A DNA stretch of 40,381 nucleotides from Hydrotalea sp. (GTDB taxonomy: Bacteria; Pseudomonadota; Alphaproteobacteria; JASGCL01): positions 1-40,381 of the forward strand of contig JASGCL010000013.1 in assembly GCA_030054115.1 (NCBI GenBank), written 5' to 3'. Below, piece after piece: positions 7,908 through 15,539 of the stretch. The notes beneath the pieces were generated by a model that was not told the DNA's origin, made no database searches, and saw only the letters and a list, made by a program, of their open reading frames with translations. The first letter of the stretch is position 1, and each line of letters starts with the position of its first letter. The position numbers and the translations under genes are program-made.

Positions 7908-8699
7908 TTACCAATCGAATTCCGCCATCACCACCACATGGTCGGATGGTTTGTCTTCCAATCGTTGCTTAGCAAGATGCACACAGCTTTTCAATCTATC
8001 CCTATGCCGTTCGCGCAACCAAATATGGTCAAGCCGCAGGCCGCGCGAGGCCTCGCTAATCTCATGGTTGCGATAGCTCCACCAGCTATAAAGTTTTTTA
8101 TCATCGGGCACAAAATGCCGCGCGCAATCGAACACGCCAAGCGCGCCCATCACCGCGCCGAGGTTTTCGGTTTCCAGCGGCGTGTGGCAAACAACTTTCA
8201 GCATCGGCTTATGACTCCAAACATCGTTTTCGCGTGGCGCAATGTTGATATCGCCGACGACGATAATCGGTTGGTCGGGGGCATGAACATCGGTCAAGAT
8301 TTTTTTCATATCTTGCAGAAAATTTATTTTGTGGGCGTATTTTTTATTTTGCATTAAGTCGGGCACGTCGCCACCGGCCGGCACGTAAAAATTATGAAGC
8401 ACGCCGCCATTTGGCAACATGCAACTGATATGGCGCGAATCGCCCATGCCGCCAAAATTGGCGGTCGGCCCGGGCGTCATCGGGTATTTTGACAACAACG
8501 CCACGCCATTGTAACTTTTTTGTCCCTTGAATAAAATATAGGGGTAACCCAGGGCTTGCAAATCGGCCATCGGGAATTCGTGGTCCTGCACCTTGGTTTC
8601 TTGCAGGGCGATGAAATCTGGCTGGTGGCTTTTTAAAAAATTCTTGAGCTGCGGAATCCGCAAGCGAATCGAATTGACATTCCACGTGGCGACCAACAT
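7908..8699 (-). CDS. xth: Exodeoxyribonuclease III / AP endonuclease
   Basis: A 263-residue enzyme of the ExoIII/EEP family for abasic-site incision and 3'-end cleaning in base-excision repair. Family motifs are all present: WNVNSIR at the start (Asn8 region), LQETK with the metal-binding Glu, GDINIAP (catalytic Asp and Asn), RLDHIW and PSDHVVV with the catalytic His at the end. Length is normal. An AGGGGG site overlaps the end of rppH nine bases upstream, so the two genes are tightly linked. An OMP- or stress-type regulator site is not visible. Confidence 0.95.
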   Translation of the reverse strand: MLVATWNVNSIRLRIPQLKNFLKSHQPDFIALQETKVQDHEFPMADLQALGYPYILFKGQKSYNGVALLSKYPMTPGPTANFGGMGDSRHISCMLPNGGVLHNFYVPAGGDVPDLMQNKKYAHKINFLQDMKKILTDVHAPDQPIIVVGDINIAPRENDVWSHKPMLKVVCHTPLETENLGAVMGALGVFDCARHFVPDDKKLYSWWSYRNHEISEASRGLRLDHIWLRERHRDRLKSCVHLAKQRLEDKPSDHVVVMAEFDW

Positions 8700-8708
8700 A
8701 AAAACCCC

Positions 8709-9248
8709 CTAGCCAATTATATTTTTTATTTGCGGCAAAAATTCGGTTAAAAGATTTTGATAAAGTTGTTGCTTAAAATCGACAATCGACCGCAACAATT
8801 CATCGGGCCGACACCACCGCCAGGTAAGAAATTCCGGCGGGTTGTGGGCTTGCAAATTAACCTGCGAATCCTCGCCAATAAATTGGCACAGATACCAGCG
8901 TTGTTTTTGACCGGCGTATTTACCATTCCACAATTCTTGGCGAACGGCGGGCGGCAAATCATAAACCAGCCAATCCTTGCTCTGCGAAATAATTTTTACC
9001 TGAGGCGCGGCGATGCCGGTTTCTTCATGCAATTCGCGACGCATCGCCGCGTCGGGGGTTTCACCATCGTCGATACCGCCCTGCGGCATTTGCCAGGCCT
9101 TGGCGACGTTTTTACGTTCACCGGCGAATATCAAGCCATCGCGATTAAACAACATGATGCCAACCCCAAGCCGATAAGCCTGACCATCATGTTGAGGGTT
9201 GCCATTTTTATCGGCGACGTCATGCGGGAGGGTGTTGTTGTCAAGCAT
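8709..9248 (-). CDS. rppH: RNA pyrophosphohydrolase (Nudix)
   Basis: A 179-residue Nudix hydrolase that removes pyrophosphate from the 5' end of mRNAs and so opens them to RNase E-dependent decay. The Nudix box runs at about residues 58-80 (GGIDDGETPDAAMRRELHEE and on), preceded by MPQGG, the RppH hallmark. The strand YRLGVGIMLFN and the later QKRWYLCQF also fit. A ctpA-rppH order is common in alphaproteobacteria. A stretch of about 20 residues precedes the usual start (YRLGVG), slightly long but acceptable. Confidence 0.93.
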   Translation of the reverse strand: MLDNNTLPHDVADKNGNPQHDGQAYRLGVGIMLFNRDGLIFAGERKNVAKAWQMPQGGIDDGETPDAAMRRELHEETGIAAPQVKIISQSKDWLVYDLPPAVRQELWNGKYAGQKQRWYLCQFIGEDSQVNLQAHNPPEFLTWRWCRPDELLRSIVDFKQQLYQNLLTEFLPQIKNIIG

Positions 9249-9374
9249 TGTTGGGCATCCATATAACAGATTCGATTATAAAATAATTTGGCGATGATAT
9301 TTGATAATAAGGTGATTGCCCCAACCCACCCTCAACATTAAGAAATTTCCTGCAAAGATTTCTGAAGCAGAAAA

Positions 9375-10709
9375 TTATTTGCCCGCGCTCTTGACGAGGT
9401 TTTTTAACTTTGCCAAGGCGGCATCAAGTTGCGGGTCTTTTTTCGGCAGGTCGCCAGGTTTTTGGTCGGCCGGGTTTACCAATTCGACCGGTTCCTTAAC
9501 ATCGATATCTGGTTTGATACCAACCCCCTGAATCGATTTACCGGACGGCGTGTAATATTTTTGCGTGGTCAATTTCATCGCGGTGCCAGATTTCGATAAT
9601 GGATACACCGATTGCACCAACCCCTTGCCAAAACTGGTTGTCCCCATGACAACGGCGCGTTTTTGGTCTTGCATCGCGCCGGCAAAAATTTCGGAGGCCG
9701 AAGCCGACCCGCCATTCACCAACACCACCAATTGCGCGCCGCCAGAAATATCGCCCGGGGTGGCAAGGAAACGGCGTTCACTGCTTTTGTCGCGGCCACG
9801 GATGGAAACAATTTCGCCCTGGTTTAAGAAATCATCGCTGAGGGTAATCGCCTGGTCGAGCAAGCCGCCCGGGTTGTTGCGCAGGTCAAGGACAAAACCC
9901 TTTGGCATGACGCCGCCATTTTTTGCCTTGAGGTCGTTAAAAATTTTTGTCACGCCCGGCGCGGTTTGTTCGGTGAAGCCTGTCATGCGGACATAACCCA
10001 AGCCGCCGGGTTTCAATTCGCCCTTAACCGATTGGACAACAATTTTTTCGCGCTTCAGCGACAGGGTAAAGGGTTCGGGCAAGCCCTGGCGAATAAAGGT
10101 AACATTGACCGTTGTGCCGGGCGCGCCGCGCATTTGGCGCACCACCTCGTCTATGTTTTTGCCCTGTACCGGTTTGCCATCGACCTTCATAATGAAATCA
10201 CCCGATTTCAGGCCGGCGCGGGCGGCCGGCGTGTCGTCTATCGGCGCGACAATTTTAACATAGCCAGAGGGGTCGGCGGCGACCTCCATCCCCAAGCCGC
10301 CAAATTGGCCACTGCTTTGTTCGTTAAAGGCTTTGAAATCTCGTTCATTAAAATAGGCCGAATAGGGATCAAGCCGCGCCAACATGCCGTCAATCGCCTT
10401 TTCCACCAAGTCGGTTGCCGAGATTTGTTCGACATAATCAGAACGGACGCGATTAAAAACCTCGCTAAACACCGACACCATGTCGTAAAATTGACCGTTG
10501 TCGCCCTTGCCCGTGTTATCAGATGCTTGTTGCGCAACCGATGGCGCGGGTTTAAATGCCAACAGCGCCACCACCGGGGTTAAAATCAGCACCAATAAAA
10601 TAGATAAGCTAACCGCAACGCCGCGCAAAAACCCCAATCGATAACTGGTGGTGTGATTTAATTTTGCCGTTGCTTGCAGTTTTCCTGCTTTGCGTTTTAA
10701 TAATGACAT
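9375..10709 (-). CDS. ctpA: S41-family carboxy-terminal processing protease
   Basis: A 444-residue C-terminal processing protease acting in the periplasm. A basic N-terminus followed by one hydrophobic helix (about residues 28-52) anchors or exports it. A PDZ domain spans about 140-215 (GLGMEV, GLKSGD). The S41 catalytic part follows, with SASASE at 335-340 carrying the nucleophilic Ser and Lys362 in SFGKGLVQ. Homologues trim or degrade envelope proteins including cell-wall hydrolases, and an NlpC/P60 hydrolase is encoded three genes downstream. A promoter-like sequence lies at 10778-10806; no ribosome binding site is evident. Confidence 0.95.
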   Translation of the reverse strand: MSLLKRKAGKLQATAKLNHTTSYRLGFLRGVAVSLSILLVLILTPVVALLAFKPAPSVAQQASDNTGKGDNGQFYDMVSVFSEVFNRVRSDYVEQISATDLVEKAIDGMLARLDPYSAYFNERDFKAFNEQSSGQFGGLGMEVAADPSGYVKIVAPIDDTPAARAGLKSGDFIMKVDGKPVQGKNIDEVVRQMRGAPGTTVNVTFIRQGLPEPFTLSLKREKIVVQSVKGELKPGGLGYVRMTGFTEQTAPGVTKIFNDLKAKNGGVMPKGFVLDLRNNPGGLLDQAITLSDDFLNQGEIVSIRGRDKSSERRFLATPGDISGGAQLVVLVNGGSASASEIFAGAMQDQKRAVVMGTTSFGKGLVQSVYPLSKSGTAMKLTTQKYYTPSGKSIQGVGIKPDIDVKEPVELVNPADQKPGDLPKKDPQLDAALAKLKNLVKSAGK

Positions 10710-10777
10710 GAGATTAAATGAAACGGGGCGTAAAAATAAAGGTAAGGTGGAAAATGTTTAGGGCGGGAAACACTGAC

Positions 10778-10806
10778 CTTATAACATGCTATCATGGGTT
10801 TTGCAA
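10778..10806 (-). promoter_or_regulatory. Candidate promoter of the ctpA operon
   Basis: On the minus strand TTGCAA and TATAAG are exactly 17 bases apart, with a predicted start near 10771, about 60 bases before ctpA. The same hexamer pair occurs before mnmA (32015-32044). Confidence 0.5.
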
Positions 10807-10935
10807 ATAATTATTGGCAAGCATATATACCCATCATTGTATTATCCCCTCACCTTTTTGCCGCTTTTTAGCGCGTTTTATCGCTAATCCCACCGCCATA
10901 AACCACCTTAAACCGCGTTATATCGCCTCAGCCTA

Positions 10936-10964
10936 TTGACTTTTATAAAAAAATAGACTATATG
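10936..10964 (+). promoter_or_regulatory. Promoter of the structured RNA
   Basis: TTGACT, a 17-base A/T-rich spacer and TATATG lie just before the structured RNA, giving a start near 10971. It points away from ctpA and has no normal-length gene downstream, which supports a dedicated RNA transcription unit. Confidence 0.6.
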
Positions 10965-11142
10965 AGGGGTAAGCTAAGTTATTAGGGTTCGTGAAAGCAA
11001 ATAGCCTCTTTACCTAAAGATAAAGAGGGTAAACGCGCTTTTCGAAGATATTGGTTAGGCCAATAGATTTGAAAAGCGAGGAGAGGCGTTAAGTTGTATC
11101 AAGCACCGTTGATAAAGTATAAAAGCAGAAAGGCAGGTAATC

Positions 11143-11193
11143 ATGAAATACTTAGGCATCATGTTCTTGTGGCAAAAACGTTTGCCAGCATAA
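11143..11193 (+). CDS. 16-codon ORF in the structured RNA
   Basis: ATG to TAA encodes MKYLGIMFLWQKRLPA: a hydrophobic middle and a basic end. A purine-rich AGGCAGG lies at a suitable distance before the ATG. A 6-bp hairpin covers the second half of the ORF, so translation would compete with folding. It could be a leader peptide or a small membrane-active peptide; no family is recognised. Confidence 0.35.
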   Translation: MKYLGIMFLWQKRLPA

Positions 11194-11287
11194 CAAGACG
11201 ATTTATTAAAGTTGATTTTAAAAACCAGTTTTAATAAATAACATAAAATAACAATGATTTAATTGTTTAAATGGGATCATCTGTTTT

Positions 11288-11327
11288 AGCCCTCTCAAGA
11301 TAGTTATCTTCGAGGGGGCTTTTTTTT
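11288..11327 (+). terminator. Strong intrinsic terminator of the structured RNA
   Basis: AGCCCTCTCAAGATA pairs with TATCTTCGAGGGGGCT (15 pairs, one bulged C, one G-U), a two-base loop separating them, and is followed by a long T run. One of the clearest terminators in the window, on the plus strand. Confidence 0.9.
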
Positions 11328-11361
11328 GCCCTGACGCAAAAAAAAAATTGCGCCAAATAAT

Positions 11362-12126
11362 TTATTTTTTTAAAAAATCGTCGATGGTGTAAAAACCGGG
11401 GGCTTGTTGGCACAGCCACAGGCCGGCCCGCACCGCGCCAACCGCGAACATCTTGCGGTCCTTGGCATGGTGGCTTAGGGTGATGACATCATCCTCGCCG
11501 TCAAAAACAATGCTGTGGTCGCCGATGACCTCGCCCTCGCGTTTTGATTCATAATTTATTTTTATCGTCGGGTTATGTTGTTCCATAACACGGCCAAGCA
11601 TTAGCGCGGTGCCAGATGGTTTATCCTTTTTATGAACGTGATGCGTCTCGCTTATGGTAAGGCGGTAATTGGTAAAAAAACCAGCCGCCAGGCCGGCGAT
11701 GCGCGCCAGCCCCGCAACACCAAGGCTGGTGTTGGCCGACAACATGGTGGGGGTTTTTGCCGACAGGGTTTTTATCGCCGCCACCGCCGCCTCCCCCAAT
11801 CCGGTAACGCCGCATAAATAACCCGCGCCATGTTGTGCCGCCAATTGCGCATGTTGCACCACGGCCGATGGGGTCGAAAAATCAATCACCAATAATTTTT
11901 TGTTATTATTTGCGGCGGCATTAGTGATGGCGTCCGCCGCATCATCGGTAAAAATTATCTTATTGGCATTTTTTTGTGCGATTGCTTTGCCCGCCAAATC
12001 ACTGCCACGGCGCACCACCGCGGCGGTTAAGGTTGCGGCATCGCCGACGATGTTTTTATCCTGCGCCGCCGCCACCAGCAACTGGCCCATGCGGCCACCG
12101 GCACCCAAGATGATAATATGTATCAT
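11362..12126 (-). CDS. dapB: 4-hydroxy-tetrahydrodipicolinate reductase
   Basis: A 254-residue NAD(P)H-dependent reductase of the lysine/diaminopimelate pathway. The N-terminal Rossmann fold has GAGGRMG (residues 8-14), DFSTPSAV and GVTGLGE; the C-terminal catalytic and tetramerising domain has SANTSLGV and the signature ETHHVHKKDKPSGTA with the catalytic His pair and Lys. It overlaps the end of glmM by four bases, so translation of the two is probably coupled. It closes the kdsD-lptC-lptA-glmM-dapB run and supplies the cross-linking diamino acid of peptidoglycan. Confidence 0.96.
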   Translation of the reverse strand: MIHIIILGAGGRMGQLLVAAAQDKNIVGDAATLTAAVVRRGSDLAGKAIAQKNANKIIFTDDAADAITNAAANNNKKLLVIDFSTPSAVVQHAQLAAQHGAGYLCGVTGLGEAAVAAIKTLSAKTPTMLSANTSLGVAGLARIAGLAAGFFTNYRLTISETHHVHKKDKPSGTALMLGRVMEQHNPTIKINYESKREGEVIGDHSIVFDGEDDVITLSHHAKDRKMFAVGAVRAGLWLCQQAPGFYTIDDFLKK

Positions 12127-13583
12127 GTGACAAGGTAGGGGGCGAGGCCGGTTTGCATTTTTGTTACGACCTCATTAATTTTTGCCCCGTCGTGAAGTTG
12201 CACCGTCAAGCGCAAGATAGATTTTTCCGTGCCCGATGGGCGCAATAAAAACAGGCCGCGAATTTTTTCGATGGAATTTTGCACCTCGGCCATCAAGGGT
12301 TTTATATCATCGCCGGCCATCAAACGTTGGCCGTCGACCTCGGGCTTTAATCTAAAATTAATCGTTTTTTCGGCGACACTGCGGTATAGATGCTGAAGCT
12401 CTGACAATGGTTTTTCGTCGTCTATCATGGCGTATAAAACCTGCAACGCGGCCATCAACCCATCACCGGTTGTGCCGTAATTTTTCATGACAATATGCCC
12501 CGATGGTTCGGCGCCAATGACGAAATCGCCCGCATCATTATCATTGCCGTTTCCATTATTATCATGGCCGCGAATTTTTTGGATGATGTTTTTATCGCCC
12601 ACCGCGACCCGTGCAAAATCCACCCCGAGGGAGGAAATATATTCCTCCAGCCCTAGGTTGCTCATCACCGTGCCCACCACCCCGCCGGTCAATTTGCCGG
12701 TGGTTTGCCAATGGTGGGCGATTATCGCCAAAATTTTATCGCCGTTTAATTCCGCGCCCTGTTCGTCAATCATCAACAACCGGTCGGCGTCGCCATCCAG
12801 CGCGATGCCCAAATCGGCCTTGTTCTGCTTAACCGCGGCAATCAACCGCGCCGGGTGCAAACTGCCGCAATCGTCGTTAATGTTCAACCCGTTGGGTTGG
12901 ACCGCAAGGGGGATAACCACCGCCCCCAATTCGCGAAGCACGGTCGGGGCAATTTTATAGGCCGCACCATGGGCACAATCGATAACGATTTTTAAACCTT
13001 CCAAGCTTTTATCCTTGGGGAAACTATTTTTAACAAATTCGATGTAACGCCCCATGGCGTCGTCGATGCGCATGGCGCGACCCAATTTCGACGATGGCAC
13101 GTTGGTGTTAATATCGCTGTTCATCAATTCTTCGATGCGCCGCTCCATCGCCTCCGAAATTTTATAACCATCGGGCCCGAATAATTTAATCCCATTGTCT
13201 TGGTAAAGATTGTGCGAGGCCGAAATCATAACCCCCAAATCGGCGCGCATCGATTGCGTCAACATGGCAAGCCCCGGGGTCGGAATCGGGCCGACCAACA
13301 GCACGTCCATGCCGACCGAGACAAAACCCGCGGTCAGGGCCGGTTCCAACATGTAACCCGAAAGACGCGTGTCCTTGGCTATCACCACGCGGTGCAGGTC
13401 GTCTTTGTTTTTGCGCTGGCTTTGTTGGCCAGTTGCAGAACCCGCACCATGAAGCGCACCATCGCGCGCCAAATGCCCAGCCAATTGCGCCACGCGGGTG
13501 ATAACCGATGGCGTGATAACCGTGTCGTTGGCGGTGCCGCGAATGCCGTCGGTGCCGAATAATTTGCTTGGGTATTGTTTCAT
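12123..13583 (-). CDS. glmM: Phosphoglucosamine mutase
   Basis: A 486-residue alpha-D-phosphohexomutase converting glucosamine-6-phosphate to glucosamine-1-phosphate for UDP-GlcNAc, the precursor of peptidoglycan and lipid A. Start KLFGTDGIRG is typical. The phosphoserine loop is ISASHN (Ser123), the metal loop DGDADR (263-268), and the sugar loop GAEPSGH (357-363). Two points are unusual: an Asn/Asp/Gly-rich insertion at about 339-352 just before the sugar loop, with another polar one at about 46-64, and the phosphate-binding loop reads RPSGTEKSILR where RxSGTEPxxR is usual. It is somewhat longer than the usual 445-450 residues for this reason. Confidence 0.95.
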   Translation of the reverse strand: MKQYPSKLFGTDGIRGTANDTVITPSVITRVAQLAGHLARDGALHGAGSATGQQSQRKNKDDLHRVVIAKDTRLSGYMLEPALTAGFVSVGMDVLLVGPIPTPGLAMLTQSMRADLGVMISASHNLYQDNGIKLFGPDGYKISEAMERRIEELMNSDINTNVPSSKLGRAMRIDDAMGRYIEFVKNSFPKDKSLEGLKIVIDCAHGAAYKIAPTVLRELGAVVIPLAVQPNGLNINDDCGSLHPARLIAAVKQNKADLGIALDGDADRLLMIDEQGAELNGDKILAIIAHHWQTTGKLTGGVVGTVMSNLGLEEYISSLGVDFARVAVGDKNIIQKIRGHDNNGNGNDNDAGDFVIGAEPSGHIVMKNYGTTGDGLMAALQVLYAMIDDEKPLSELQHLYRSVAEKTINFRLKPEVDGQRLMAGDDIKPLMAEVQNSIEKIRGLFLLRPSGTEKSILRLTVQLHDGAKINEVVTKMQTGLAPYLVT

Positions 13584-13598
13584 GGTTTTTAAAAAAAA

Positions 13599-14795
13599 TT
13601 AATTAAGGTCTATAATAGCACGCACCCGCCCCCGTCTATCAAGCGGATTATTATTAAGTTTCTTTAAGGCCGGTGCGCCCGTGCCATCCTTCGCGGGTTG
13701 GCTGGCCAAAATCGCATCTTGCCCGACTATCGCCAACATTTCCTTTTCAATATTTTTCCCCTCGATAGTGCTGATGCCGGTTTTAAAATCGCTGTTGGCG
13801 CATTGCCCCTCTATCGTTTCCTCCTTGCCCTTGGCGTTCAGGCGGCGGATAATAACCTGGCCACAGACAATAAATTGTTGTTTGGCCGGAAAATAATAAC
13901 CATGTTGACCGGTGATAATTTCATTTTTTTTGGTAATGACCTTGACGCCATGCGTCGCCCGCGCCCAATTGGCGGCTTGGTTATATTCCAACAATTGGTT
14001 GGCATAGATGGTGTTGTTGCCGCTGTTCGCCCCCTTGCCCGCCGTGGTCACGACCACGGTTGGCGCGTAAAACCAACCGATGGCGTCGTCAAAAAACCAT
14101 ATGAATCGCTGTCCCTTGGCATCAAATTGTTGCTCGCTGATTTTTACCGCGCCGCTTGCCTGCAACTCGGCGAAGGGGTTTTTGGCAATATCGCGCGGCA
14201 CCGGCTGGCTGACTTTTATCTGGCTTTGCTTATTGCGGTAACCAACCGCCTTGTCGGCATATAATATCATATTGGTGGCAGCCTTATCGGTTGCGGCATT
14301 GTTAGCGGTGTTTTTTTTTGTCACCAACACCACCTGGGTCAAAAAACTGATGGTTTTGACAACCTCGCCATTCATTTTTATTGGGTCGGGCATGAATTGC
14401 AACTCGATTTGTCCGGCCATGCCGTTTAATTTATCGGTGATAAGCTCGGCCATGGTGACAGCGGTTATTTTGTCGATTTGATTTTTATTGGTGGCTGGTA
14501 TTTTTTTAAACATCACCATCAATTGCCCTTGGCTTTTTAACATGAAGCCTTGGCGCGTCAATTGGCTATTGCCACGGGCGATGATGTTATTGGTTGCCCT
14601 GTTCCATTTTATGCCATCACTGCCCGACAGGTTGATATCATCGCTGTAGCCACTATTGTTTGCTGCGCTGTTGCTTGGGTTATCCTGCGCCAACGCCTGT
14701 GCCATGGCGCGGGCAACCAACGAAGGACTAGCCAGTAACCACAAGCCATAACAACCGATGGTGAATGCCAGCAAAAGGTTTTTTCTTATTTTCAT
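13599..14795 (-). CDS. lptA: LptA/OstA-type lipopolysaccharide transport protein
   Basis: A 398-residue periplasmic protein of the LptA/OstA beta-jellyroll family that bridges LPS from the inner to the outer membrane. An N-terminal signal (hydrophobic to about residue 25, then ALA-Q) fits export. The OstA pattern is visible as IKWNRATNNIIARGNSQL, and again near NQLLEYNQAANWARATHG and on to TGQHGYYFP. It is about twice the length of enterobacterial LptA, with an Asn/Ala-rich linker in the middle. It starts four bases after lptC, matching the usual lptC-lptA order. The ATPase gene lptB does not follow; glmM does. Confidence 0.85.
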   Translation of the reverse strand: MKIRKNLLLAFTIGCYGLWLLASPSLVARAMAQALAQDNPSNSAANNSGYSDDINLSGSDGIKWNRATNNIIARGNSQLTRQGFMLKSQGQLMVMFKKIPATNKNQIDKITAVTMAELITDKLNGMAGQIELQFMPDPIKMNGEVVKTISFLTQVVLVTKKNTANNAATDKAATNMILYADKAVGYRNKQSQIKVSQPVPRDIAKNPFAELQASGAVKISEQQFDAKGQRFIWFFDDAIGWFYAPTVVVTTAGKGANSGNNTIYANQLLEYNQAANWARATHGVKVITKKNEIITGQHGYYFPAKQQFIVCGQVIIRRLNAKGKEETIEGQCANSDFKTGISTIEGKNIEKEMLAIVGQDAILASQPAKDGTGAPALKKLNNNPLDRRGRVRAIIDLN

Positions 14796-14799
14796 TATT

Positions 14800-15528
14800 T
14801 TATTTCGGGTTGTTTAGGGCTGGGCGGGCAAAAATCGTCATGGTGCTGTTACCGGTCAGGGTTATATCGTTACCTTGGTTTTCGATAATAATCCCCTGGC
14901 CGGAAAATGTTTCGCGCGGGCCAACGCCGGTGATTGCTTCATCGCCGGTCATGCCGCCGTTTTTAAAATTCATCAGCAGTTTGGTGGTTTTTATGTTTAA
15001 CCCATTCGCTAGGTTCGCCTCAACCGCCTTGGTCAGCAACAGGGTGTTTTTGCTAATCGTCAGCACGCCGGTGCTGGTGGTGAAATTCATCAGCTCATCG
15101 GGCGTCAACATATTGCTCGGCGTCATGGCGTTTATGCCAACCGCCGGCTTCGTCGGGTTGTTTGGGTCTGGCGGCGGGCGCAACAGCCGACCACTGATGT
15201 TTTGCATAAAAACAATATCGCTGTTGTTTCTATCGCTTTGGCTTGATTTGCTTTTTATTTCCAATACCCGGCCGTCTTGAAATTCGTCGCTAAAGGTGCC
15301 ATTTTCGACCGCCATGCCGCCGGTGCCAATGTTGGTGGTGTCGATGCTGGTGGTGCTGGGGATATAGGAAAAAATGGTCATCACCGCGGCGCGAAAGCCG
15401 GTGTAAAAAATCACCAAGACAAACATCGCGGCGGCTATCGCCACCATTGCCAATTTATGTTGCCAAAAACGCGTTTGCTTAAAACCCGCAAAAAAATCTT
15501 TGAGTAAATCTTTCCAACCGCGCCACAT
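14800..15528 (-). CDS. lptC: LptC-type lipopolysaccharide transport protein
   Basis: A 242-residue protein with one N-terminal membrane helix (about residues 26-50) and a periplasmic beta domain, matching LptC, which passes LPS from the LptBFG transporter to LptA. Recognition rests on topology, length, position between kdsD and lptA, and the alternating strands with repeated N-G-x motifs (VENGTFSDE, ITLTGNSTM). Sequence motifs in LptC are weak, so the family call leans on context. A proline-rich loop (about 118-126) is odd. Confidence 0.8.
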   Translation of the reverse strand: MWRGWKDLLKDFFAGFKQTRFWQHKLAMVAIAAAMFVLVIFYTGFRAAVMTIFSYIPSTTSIDTTNIGTGGMAVENGTFSDEFQDGRVLEIKSKSSQSDRNNSDIVFMQNISGRLLRPPPDPNNPTKPAVGINAMTPSNMLTPDELMNFTTSTGVLTISKNTLLLTKAVEANLANGLNIKTTKLLMNFKNGGMTGDEAITGVGPRETFSGQGIIIENQGNDITLTGNSTMTIFARPALNNPK

Positions 15529-15539
15529 GACCTTATTGC

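Larger units (their letters stand above)
10971..11327 (+). ncRNA. Unassigned structured RNA of about 355 nt with an internal 16-codon ORF
   Basis: Between two minus-strand genes, a plus-strand unit has its own promoter and intrinsic terminator. Perfect stems seen by eye: CCTCTTTA/TAAAGAGG (11005-11028); CGCTTTTC/GAAAAGCG (11036-11078) enclosing TATTGG/CCAATA with a TTAGG loop; GGCAAA/TTTGCC (11171-11186) within the small ORF; ATTTATTAAA and its complement (11201-11239); AACAAT/ATTGTT (11250-11267); then the terminator. Size suggests tmRNA or RNase P RNA, but I see no T-arm, no tag ending in -AA, and none of the conserved RNase P core. It may be a regulatory or dual-function RNA. Exact ends are inferred. 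Confidence 0.6.

Noticed and set aside
9966-10583. 205-codon plus-strand ORF inside ctpA
   Set aside because: It is the complement of a well-supported protease gene; composition only reflects the opposite strand. The same holds for the long plus-strand ORFs at 1047-1823 and 15682-16623.
10971-11327. tmRNA or RNase P RNA
   Set aside because: Size fits, but there is no T-arm sequence, no tag ORF ending in Ala-Ala, and none of the conserved RNase P core segments that I know. A covariance search could overturn this.
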